DNA of 64,000 nucleotides from Patiria miniata (taxonomy: Eukaryota > Echinodermata > Asteroidea > Valvatida > Asterinidae): NCBI RefSeq assembly GCF_015706575.1, contig NW_024037058.1, forward strand, positions 18,187,547 through 18,251,546. The letters are read 5' to 3'. The notes under the pieces are model-generated. The model searched no databases. It was not told the origin of the DNA and saw only the letters and a list, made by a program, of their open reading frames with translations. A program made the translations under genes and the position numbers. Each line of letters starts with the position of its first letter. The stretch's first letter is position 1. Of the stretch, positions 24,901 through 36,900 are shown one piece after another.

Positions 24901-27900
24901 AAAAGGTATATTTTTCTTACTTATATTTTCTTTTGTAGAATAACAGCAATGGGTATTTTAAGTTGTGCCTTTTTAATAGGCAAATGCAAACATATACCAT
25001 ACACCCTACGTTGCTCCAGGGCCTTCAGTGACACTCAAACCTTCTGCCGATAATTATGGATTTTTTTTTCACCACAATCTTAACTGCGATTCCAGGAAGA
25101 ACATGAAGAAGCCTCTTTCATGGGGCAACTATGCCAGTAGGTTTTCCAGTCTGCTGCACCAAGACGAATGCCAGATGGAGGTGGATATCCGACGATATGA
25201 CATGGATGGTGTCACCATGAGAAAACAGGGCAAACTCCTGTATCTGAAGGTATGACGTGCATGAACATGAACTTTTTGTCAATAGGAATTTTTTTTATCC
25301 CCAAATACAAATTGTATCCTACATATGATTCTATAGCTCAGAATAGCTGATTCCATGACTCCAAACTCGAAAAGAATGTTAAAATGGTGATCTTTTGCTA
25401 CCAAAACAAAATGGTTAATGTGCTCAGAAATTGCCTCAGATCACACCACAGAGACAGTGTCTAGATTCCACTTCGCACTCACATTGGTTGGAATGTCCCC
25501 GTCCCCCCCCCCCCCCCCTACTTTTGAGAAGCGATTGACGCCCTTGAATTTGTGTCAACATTTGAGCATTTTTTATGATGGACTTTTGTGCCAGAAAAAA
25601 AAGAAGCCTTTTGTCAAAATGCAGAAATTATTTTTTAGGTTTGGTGTAATATTCTCTTCAAAGTTAAAACATTGTTGGTTTCCTCACTGGATGCTAACCG
25701 TGGTGAGCTGAACTCTTCAGAGAATTCATTTCTGGCCTTTAGGCAACTTGTGTGGACTTTTTTACAAATTTGGTGAAAATTGATTTTTGGGTGAAAAACG
25801 GAAACGTTTCTTTTTCCCTGGATCCTGACTGTAGTGACTGTAGTGAGCTGAAATCTCTTGGGGATTCATTTCTGGCCTCTACCCACCTTAATCTCATGAA
25901 GTTGGATTTTTGGGTCAAAATTGAGTATTTTTGATGACCTTGGATTTTTACAACATTTTAGATTTGGGACATTTGGATAAAACAAATGAAACATTTGTTT
26001 GCTCCCTGGATCCTGACTGTAGTGAGCTGAAATCTCTTTGGGATTCGTTCCTGGTTTCTACCCACCTTGTGTGAACATTTGACTTAATTTCGTGAAGTTG
26101 GATTTTTAGGTCAAAAATGAGTATTTTTGATGACCGCAGATACGGAAAACTTTTTAGATTTGGGGCATTGGCCAAAAACTGAAATGTTTGTTTTTTTCCC
26201 TGAATCCTGACTGGAGTGGCCTGAAATCTCTGGGGGATTCATTTCTGGCCTCTACCCACCTTGTTGTGTGAACATTTGACTTAATATCTTGAAGTTGGAT
26301 TTTTTTGTCCAAATATGAATATTTTTGATGATCGTGAATATGGAAAACATTTTAGATTTGGGACATTTGGGCTAAATACTGAAATGTTTGTTTTCTCCCC
26401 GGATCCTGACTGTAGTGGGCTGAAACCTCTTCAGGATTCATTTCTGGGCTCTACCCACCTTATATGAACATTTCACTTAATTTCGTGAAGTTCGATTTTT
26501 TGTCCAAAAATGAGTATATTTGATGACTGCGGGCTTTTTTTTGGGCCATTTTTTGGGCCATTTGTTGCCTCTTGGCACCTATTGCGAAAATTTGAGCAAA
26601 TTTAGTGAAGTTGGATTTTTGGGGCAAAAATTGAATTTTTTGATTATGCTGGATAGGGATGCCTATTTAGATCCTGGGGCATTTGGATAAAAACTGAAAT
26701 CTTTGTTTCCGACTTGGGCTGAAATCTGCAGGGGATTCGTTTCCGGCCCGAAGGCACCTTATTTGAACATTTAAGCAATTTAGGGGAAGTTGGCTTTTTT
26801 ATTAAAAATTTACTTTTTTGATGTTGCTGGATATGGAAAACTTGTTAGATTTGGGGCATTCGACTGAAACCATAAATCCTGGTGTTCTCACTGGAGAATT
26901 GGCTACTTTGCGCCGAAATGGCAGCATCGGGCTGTATACTCCCCAAGGAGCTGAGCTTGTCTTTGGAATGTTTCATAGGTCCAAATGAGCAGGGTAGTAA
27001 TGATGTAGCGCCTTGAGCACCAATACTGGTGGATACGTGCGCTTTATATAAATACAGACATTGTAGCACAGAACTAATACCTTGGTCGCTAACTGATTGT
27101 GCACTAAGAATTACTTTGCTTTGCCTTTTGTTCCTGCCTTTTTTAGGTCCCCGGTCTTGCCGAAAATCGACCCTCTGTGCTACAGGGCGATCATTTGTTT
27201 GCTACCTTCACAGGCGACCGATCCAACTCGAACCCCAAGATGTACAAAGGCTACGTCCACCATGTGGAGCTTGAGGAGGTGGCTTTGGGATTCAATCAAG
27301 AGTAGGTGCCATAGAATCCTTCTAACCGTGTCGTTTTTCTGAAACTATCTCATATGAGGGGTGTTAAAGGCTGTTAAAGTCTAAGTTACTTAAGGGGGCG
27401 GGGGTGCGGCATAACAGTCGATGCATCAAACAGCCGAAGACTTGAAGCAATTAATCAAGGTTAGCAGTATTGAGTGATGACCATTTTCCAGGGTCTGCAG
27501 CCACTCTTGAACTCAACAAAAAATCAAGGAACTTGGAAAAAATACCAAACGTCAGAAAAAAATAGGGGCGATTAGACTGAAGAAAAATGCAGAAACGGAA
27601 AATAATTATAATGAGAGTATGCACACACTACCACACTGTCGGCAAGTTGCCTGTGTTTTATTCGTATCTTTGCACTTGACTTCCCAGCAACCTTTAAAGT
27701 GAAAGTCTTTCTCATGGAAATATGGAAATTTCCCAGGGAAATGTCAAAACTCTGTGAATATTTTTTTTTGCCTCAAAGTGTTTGGAACCTTGTATTTATG
27801 GAACTGAAGGAAATAATTGGTTTCCCCCTATTTTCTAAACAATTAACATTGGTTAGCCACAACAACCACCCCATTGGATCTGCCCTTGTATTTTGATTTT

Positions 27901-30900
27901 CAAAAGTTGCCCCAGCATTTAGCAGTGCATGCTTTCATTATGATCGGATGACACCAGATGAGCCAACATATATACGCATTACAGTCCCGATTTTCTTGGA
28001 TTACAGGTTCGTAAATCGCTTCATCAATGGGACCAAGGTCTACATAGAGTTCACCGTCAATCGCTTTACCCTATGCATGCAGCATTTTGCCATCGGCGAG
28101 ACACCCAAACATGCCAACTTGCAGAATGTTCTCTTTCCAACAACTAGCATCGTAGGAGATAAACCTCTCCTATGCTCTGTGCCAAATGAAAGGTAAGGCA
28201 AAGTAAAACAAAATATATGTAACAATTTTTGTCCTGGCTTTATGAAAAAAGAAAGGTGGAGGCCTTAAATTTCCACCCCAAATATGGCAGACATTTGAAG
28301 ACGGCGGATGGCTGCTTCCATTTTCCTTGACTCTTTCCTGATACTTTTGTGTCCAAAGGATCCGTTATCCATGGTCAACTTTGACCAACGGAGGCCTACT
28401 ATACTGGGCGAGAAAAAGGAAGTGGGCGAGAACGAGAAACAGGCATTTGCCGAATCAAAATGAAACTGGGGCATGACAATAAATTGGTTGACAGACCACT
28501 CCCAGCTAGAAGGTCAGCAAGGATGTTTTCCTTCTGGTCATTCGGTCACCACAAAATAAAAAAAAGTGGAGGTGGTGGGCGCCTAGCACAACACTCCCTA
28601 TCTGACTAATGGGAAGCTGTTCACAGTGGACAATTTTCTCACTATTGGACAAAAGGCAGCACTATTCTTTGTGGCATGTATGACGACTGCACAAGAATTT
28701 TTCCTCCCCTCCCCTCCCCCAACAACCCTGTTCTCGAGTTCTCTCAACACGAGAACGGGGTTTCGAATACGCCCTCTATGAGCTGAACTCCCAACAGGTG
28801 GGATTTTTAATAACCTACTTTTGATTTATTGTATTTATAACCTTTAAGTTTCAAATTTTGAATGAAGAGTCGTCAAGTTTTTTCCAAATCGTGTGTTTTT
28901 GCAGTCAGTTTGCTCGCTGTCTGTATGATCAGAAGCTAGCCTCAAATACAGAGCAAGTCAAGGCTGTCTTGCATATACTACAAGGCACCTCCCGCCCAGC
29001 TCCCTATCTAGTGTTTGGACCTCCAGGCACTGGCAAGACTGTCACCATTGTGGAAGCAATCAAACAGGTATGGCATAAAAAAAAGATTCAAATTTTATTC
29101 TCCAACAGCTTTTTAATATTTGTTCAGCATTTGCATTCTTGGCAATGGCAAAAATTGGCAAAAATCCTGTCCCTCCTCATTTCAATGAATTTGGGTTTTT
29201 CCCCCCAATAGGTGTACAAAACGTTCCCTGGTAGTCGCATTCTGGTCTGCGCTCCCTCTAACAGCGCGTCGGATCTGATCGCCAAGCGGCTGCTTTCTGG
29301 AACTGTCACTCCTGTTGCCAAGACAACAATCTTCAGGATGAACGCCAGGAGTACAGACTGGAAAACTGTGGATGAAACTCTTAAGGTAAATGCGGAGAAA
29401 TAAAATTTGAAAAAAAATTAAAATTGGTAATTGCTGTCCAACAGTTTAAAGGAAACTTTTGTCTGTAATGCACCCTTTTTGGCTCTAAAACACCCTTCTC
29501 AGAAAATAATTTTAGCTGGAAGATTGTACACAAAACATTCACATAACTGTACGTTGAAAGTTTACAGTTTCCGTGTAATTATCGCACGAATGAATTTGAG
29601 GATACAAACCTTTGCCCTAAAAAATTGAGTATTTTCCTGCGGCATATTTAACTGGGGCAGTAACCTGCGATGGCTAGCGTCCCATCCAGGGGGAGTAGAA
29701 ATATTCTCAGTTGTTTCATGCTACTGAAACTGGAGAAAAACGCAGGCCTGATGGGCCATATTGGCTCGTGACAGACTTTACTTTACATCACTTACTATTG
29801 TTTATCTTGTAAAAAGGCAGTTCAAACTCTCCTTTTTTTTGAATGATCTTGTACAGTTATCTGTAATGTCCAGAAAATAACTTATAGTTGACAGAATAAT
29901 TATGTTTCAGTGAAATAAAACTGACAAAAAAAATCTTCTAACTTTACAAATAATAAAACAGGAGAAGGAATGCTGCAACTACAACAAGATGACGGGACAT
30001 AACTACTTCCCACCGAAGGAGGAACTTCTGGAGAAGCGGATTCTGGTGACAACTTTGTGCACTGCCGGGAGGTAAAGTTTGTGGAAGATTTCAAGTCTGA
30101 TACAAAAACAAGGCCGTAGCAAACGGACGGGGGAGATGACACGGGTACTTAAATTGATAATTTCGTCACAAACTCTGCAATTTTTTTTCTTCAGAATTGC
30201 CACTGCTGCAGGCTTTCCTTACGACCACTTCACTCACGTCTTCATTGACGAGGCGGGCCACGCTGTAGAGCCAGAGGCCATTATATCTCTAGCCAACCTC
30301 TTGAATCCAAACCACCCCCATGGAGGTCAAGTGGTACTGGCCGGCGACCCCAAGCAACTGGGACCCATCATCAGGTCACCACTGGCCCTGGAACATGGAC
30401 TAGGTAGGTACCATTTGTAGATTCGTTAAGGTTTTAGCATGATTGAATGTACTATGCAAAAGAATTTAAGGCCTATGAATTCGTTCGGTCGCACCACGAA
30501 CCTGCGTATCCCGATTTTTGGCCAACTTGAGATTTTGTCGTAAACGTTTTATTTCATCGAAATGCTCATCCTCACAAAGTTTTATTCTGATCTGAGTTCT
30601 AATTAAGTAAAAACACTAATAAGACTCTGCAGTGTATCTAAAAAAAACTCTGACATCATTCACCACGAAGTGACGTTTTACAATACGCTGCTTTACACGC
30701 TAATTCCCATAGTGCTATGACGTAGGAGCATCGACATGAAAAGTGTGAATTTAGCGTTGAGAACCTACATATCCCCATATCTGGCACACGGCCACTTTTA
30801 CGCACGTTGTGTGAAATACGATAACCATGATAAAAATCTGTTTCACGAAGTGATGTGTATCTTGGGAACTGAATTTCTTAAAAACTAAGCATCTCAGATG

Positions 30901-33900
30901 CACACGGATTGCATACAATAAAGTTTAATCCATAATTTACTAGCAAAAATGAAACAGCTTTAATTCTTACACAGAGAGAGTAAAAGGAATGAGCCTACAA
31001 GTTATGACCAACTTTAAATCGTTTTTTCCTCAAAACACACAAAAATGGGATACGGTCGGTTCGTGGTGCAACCAATGAATTCCATGTTGGATGGACTGTA
31101 CATGTATCTATGGAATCCATGGAGCTGTGTGAGAAGGGTGATGAATATGATGATGATGATGACAATGACAATAACGATGATGGTGACAGTGACGGGGATG
31201 ATGACGATGACAGTGATGATGACGATGACATTCACGATGGCGATGATGGTGATGGCTATGGCATTGACGATGACGACAACAGTAACAATGTAATGACAAT
31301 GGTGTTGACGTTGACGTTGGCGATGACGATGACAAAGATGGGGACGATTACAACTATTTATGGGAAAAATAAGGATTATGACAATAGGGACAATATGATA
31401 TGGATGATGGACAAATAGCCACAGCCTTAAATATTATAGCTGTGTGACATCTAAGGACAGTTGATGACATCACTTATTGTTAAAGCAGCTAGCCTACTTT
31501 GTTTTATTCAGGGCTATCCTTCCTGGAGCGGCTCATGACAGGGCCTGAGCCCTACCACCGACAGGACGAGGAACCGCATTACGACAGCCGCGTCCTGACC
31601 AAGCTGCTGCATAACTATCGCTCCCACCCGGCCATCCTGAAACTGCCCAATCAGATGTTCTATGCAAATGAGCTGGAGGTCCATGCCGACAAAATGGCAA
31701 GGGAGTCCTTGTGCAAATGGGAAAAACTACCCAAAAAGGTAATTCCACTTACATTTGTCTTAAATTGTCTTTAATTACTAGAAAATTCCTCAGTGAAATA
31801 ACACTCGGGGATCACTCACAGTCGATACCGCTTCTTATCACAAATTAAATGCATATGATTTAGGCCAAGCAAAAAAAAACAACAGTTCCTAGTCCCCACC
31901 TGCTTCCCTTTTCCCGCCGGCCTCCTTTATTTTAGAAATTCATGCATTTGAAATATATTTTTCGCAAATTTTGTCAATAAATTTTGTTTTTTATTTGTTT
32001 CCAACAAAGAAGTGGTGACAGCTCCTTTGGACACAATTTTGTATCCGCAAAAGAGTCAAGAAAATGGAAGAGTACATCCCCCATCTTGGAAAACCCCCAA
32101 GGGGGGGGGGGTAAAAAAGAGGGCAGCCTCCTACAGTTTTAAAAAATAGTCTGGATGAGAAACTGTTTTGTGTTATTACTCGGACTTAGCAGAAAATGGT
32201 GAATAACTTATTTTTCCTGCTTGATCTATCTGTTTAGAATTTTCCCGTCATATTCCACGGGGTGGAGGGAATTGATGAACGCGAGGCTCGTAGCCCGTCC
32301 TTCTTCAATGCTGACGAGATTGGGGTCGTGGTTGAATACACTCAGGACTTGCTGGCAAAGCGAGGGGGCATACGCGTCAAGGAGACGGATATAGGTATCA
32401 TCTCACCGTACCGTCGCCAGGTGAGACTAAAAAGAATCATTTCATTTTTCGGATGGTGAAAAATTACATGTTTACATTAATTCGATAGAGTTATAGTCCG
32501 TCATTTGTAAATTGTTCATTTTGTTCGTTTGAAGCAACAAAAGTGCTCAAAATCTAAAGAAGGGTACTGAACAACTAACCTGATAAAGTTTCAGCTCAGC
32601 TTCAGCTGTATATTCTGAGAAAACAGCATTCTAGGATCTCAATTTCAAATCAAAAGTTGCTGAATCATGTTTTGAATTGCGCCTGAATTCAGCGTCCGAG
32701 ACACGTTCTCGCTGAGCCGAATGCAGCTATGCAATGTCGCGCACTGATCTGACGAATTATAGCAACCGCGCGTGCGTGTGCGTCGTGCCAATGCTTGCGC
32801 GCGCTTCGCCGAATAACAAAACGAACTACTAATTTAAATTTTCCTACGGTGCGTCTTAAGAAGCACTGTTGGAAAGGCGTTCTCTCGTTGATTACTTCAA
32901 AATGACAGCTTGCCAGAAAGAATAATTTCACAGGGAGTTTAGTCCCCTTACTATCTTTCAACCAAGTATGTTTTTCAACAATAATTACGCCAGCTACTTT
33001 TCGGATAGCTGCAAATGATGGACTATAGCTTTAAGCTCTTATAAGTACTTATCCTATTAGCAGTTGTTTTACATTGTACTAGACTGTATCCTCGATGAAT
33101 CCATAAAACCATAGAGTGCTGGGGCAGTTTGGGGCGGTATACCAGGCAGGGCACTTTGGGGCGGTACAGGAACCAAAGGGTTAAGTTTTCCGATCTGGAA
33201 ATCAAAAATTGGCACTGACAAAAAAAAATTGTGGTTGAGGGAAAAACCTCACATCCAATATTTAAGAGCAGACACTATGCTCTTCAAAAAAACAGAAGTT
33301 TTTTCTCCTAAAGAATTTTCAATTTGTATGTTTTGTTTTAATGCAAAATCTATTTCATTCCGATTTTGGGCGTCTGCAACCCTCTGGGAAAAAGAGCTTT
33401 CATTTGCACCCAAATGAATCTGCCCCGCGAGAGCCGAATCATTAGACTATCTGGCTGCCAGTGATTTGCATTTTGTGAAGAAATAATTCAGTAACTAAAC
33501 GTTGGTGGATTTTTTCATTCGATGTCCGATTCAAAAGTGAATAACTTTTATATTTCAAATTAGGTTTTGCCCTTCACCGACGTATAAACACTGTATGCTC
33601 AGTGTGTTACCTCCCGAGTAAAAGTTGGACAAAATCACTCGGGTGGGACTCGAACCAATTTTTTCCAACTTTCACTCGGGAGGTATCACACCGAGTATCC
33701 TTGACCCTGCATAATCTGCGCAGGTAACACTTGCAACGCGCGCGCGTTGTCACATACACATTGAATGCAAGTGCATAGAAATAGGACCGCGTAGCTTTAG
33801 GGGGTCTGCCGATATACAGTGTTTATACGTCGGTGAAGGGCAAAACCTAATTTGATTTACATCACCCCGACGCAAAATTCCATCTTATGAATGACATTTA

Positions 33901-36900
33901 TATTGCCCGTAAAATAATAATTGAAAAAGAAAAAGAATTAAAATTTTGAGGTGCAATCTGAAAATAGCACAGGAAACACCATCTTTTAAAACGAATCAGC
34001 ATTTCTCTTTGCAATCCACGTTCACAGGTGCAAAAGATCAAAGGGGTGCTCAAGAAGCACAAGATGAGTGACATCAAGGTCGGTTCAGTGGAGGAGTTTC
34101 AAGGTCAAGAGAGATTGGTCATCATCGTCTCCACGGTCCGTAGCACCAAACCAGAACACATCCAGATGGACATTGATTACAAACTGGGATTTCTCAAAAA
34201 CCCTAAGGTTGGTTTTAATACAAGGTTTCAATAGACCATACCATTAAGCCCCGCCCCCTCATGAACTGTTGACCAATCACAACCCTGACCAAAATTCCAG
34301 CGTGCATGCACTTGTGTAAAATGTGTGCAGTTGGAAAAATAAGTGGAGCAGTTGAGACTCGCATGTGTTGCTTCCCCACAGTAAGGGGACCAGGAAGACT
34401 TGTTATACAGTGGAATTTAGCTCGAACATTGTGGGATCCACAGAAAATATTCCTAATAGCGATCATTCGGTGAAGCGATTTTAAGCTGCCGGTGCTCCGG
34501 TACTCACTTTTCAATAAATGGCGCCCTTCATAACTTCACCCTGCACGCCCTGGTAGTTACTGAAAGACAACTTCGAACACATGCCGACTATTGAATTATG
34601 TAATTACACAGTTTTTGAGCTTACTACCTACAGCAATGGGTGGCTTTCCCCTTCTATTCCTTAGAGAAGTAATAGCCACTTGTTACTCTTCTGCTGCCAT
34701 TTTTTCAACAACAATGTTTGGTTGGTTTTGTACACAAAAATTGGGAGTCAAGGACAAATTTCGGTATAGCTGAATGTTCGGTATAGCGGTGTTCAGTATA
34801 GCGACGTTCCACTGTAGATCTTATTCACTAGGAAACCATCTTTGATCATGTTCCCTGAATGCGTTTTATAAATTGTAAACTGTTGAGTGTGATGGTGCCA
34901 GACTATTTATGCATTCCAAGTCTCAATTTGAATTCGGTTTTTAAACGTGGCTTAAAACATTAGGGTATGTTTAATCACATCTTTAAATTATTCATCAGAG
35001 CAGACTGGTAATAATTTGTAATTTGCTTTATTTTATTGCTTTCATTTCTTTTCGCAAATTCCAAAAATGAAGATTTTACCTCGCTTTCAATTTCATATGG
35101 CCGACTCGTGAACAAAGCCTACCGACCAAGAAAAATTGAAGATTTTTGTGATTTCATACGTTTATGAAGAAACTTATTTCAAGTTCAAAACGTGCCAGTT
35201 ACTTTACCTTATGGGTTCTTTTGAGAAACATTTCATATTTGTTACCAATTCAGTGACGATATGTAGACATTTCTGTGGGTGATTTTTGAACCCCATTGTC
35301 ACTATATTATTTCAGTAGACAACACTGAGGGAATACAGAGACATTGGCAAACTCAAGTAGCATTTCATCTTAAATTTTGCTTTTATTAATCTTATCCTAG
35401 ACGGGTTATTTTTGTAAAGAGACTTGCTTTGAAGTCTTTTTCAAGATGCAGTATATTTATTGTTTGCCTTTTATATTGACTACGTACTTTAGCAGATTAG
35501 GATTTTGCCAACACTGCAAAATGTTCATTTGGTTTTGGATATTTTCTTAAAGTGGTTGGACCTATGCCTTGAGTTTGATAATGAGATAATATCTCTGGGT
35601 AGTGTTTATAAATAATTGTTCATGAATATTTTGTTGGTAATTTATTTTGAATTCAGAGTTCAGGCTTTTGATTCATTCGTAGCCGACTTGTTTTTGATTG
35701 ATTCTACAGAGGCTGAATGTGGCTGTGACTCGAGCCAAGGCACTGCTGATCCTCGTGGGTAATCCCTACACGCTGAGGAAGGATGAAAACTGGAACATGT
35801 GAGTAGTCCTCGTAAAACTCATGAGTTCCTGAAACACTCACAAAACTTAGAGGACCACTTATGATTCTGCCGGCAAAAATTCCAAGGCAGATTTTTTTGA
35901 GTTTGAGGGGGAATTGTTTTTTTTATAGATGTGTCATGTTCTGTCAGAGCCAAAAAAAAGTAACCAAAAAGGTATTGTTTTGGGGATGTTCATTTCTTTT
36001 TAATAAATTTGTGATCCTAAATATGTATTAAATACACCTTCAAAGTTTTAGACTATACTTAAAGTTATTAATTTTTATGATTTATAGAAGTGTGTAACAG
36101 TTCATTAAATGAAAACATTTCAAGAAATTGGCTGCGCCCTTGGTTCCCCCCCCCCCCCCCCCCGGCAGTTACAAAAATGTTCTACAACTAAAACAAGTCC
36201 TTTTTTCTCTTGAGAGAGCCCTTCTGCCCTGGCCCCCCCCCCCCCCCACGCCCCGTCAGTAACCTCTTTGGATCCACCCTTGACCAACAGTATTTTTCCA
36301 AGGAAAATCTGTTTCCTGTATTTTAAAGAGAATATACAACATTTGCTTTTGCTGTAATTTTCAGAAATGCATGAATTTGGGGCTTAGTATTTTATTGCAA
36401 ATATTGTTGCGCAGACTTAATTGAAGTTTTAGGTTAGTAGATGATGGAAAAACCAATCGATTGCAAACTAAATAGATAAATTGGGAGCAGTATTTGAAGA
36501 AAAAAAACCAGTTTTTTTTTTCAATGCTTGGTTAGCTGACCAGTGTTGGAAATTAATGAAAAATACCACTTTTCTTGAAATGTCACCACACCTGGTGCCA
36601 TGATTGTACAGGATTCTTTAGACTGTCATTCACTAACAGTCCAGTAAGGTATTTCGTGATAATTTGTTTTTTGTGTTTGCAAATGTTGTATATTCCCTTG
36701 AACAATATTTTAATAACTCATTTTAGACCAGATGCCGATAAAAGTATGTTTTTGGAGAGAAGCCCATCATATTATTTTGTGGCAACTTTAATTCAAGATT
36801 TTGACTGTCACATTTAAAGGTTCCTGGAGTATTGCCTGGAGAACAAAGCCTACACGGGATGCTTCTTCAAGAACGAGAACGATGAAGTGGAGGACACCAT

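Noticed and set aside
31110-31420. Asp-rich and Met/Thr-rich frames of about 80-100 residues
   Set aside because: All frames of the GATGAC microsatellite are open; composition comes from the repeat, and no splice sites in phase with the helicase exons border it.
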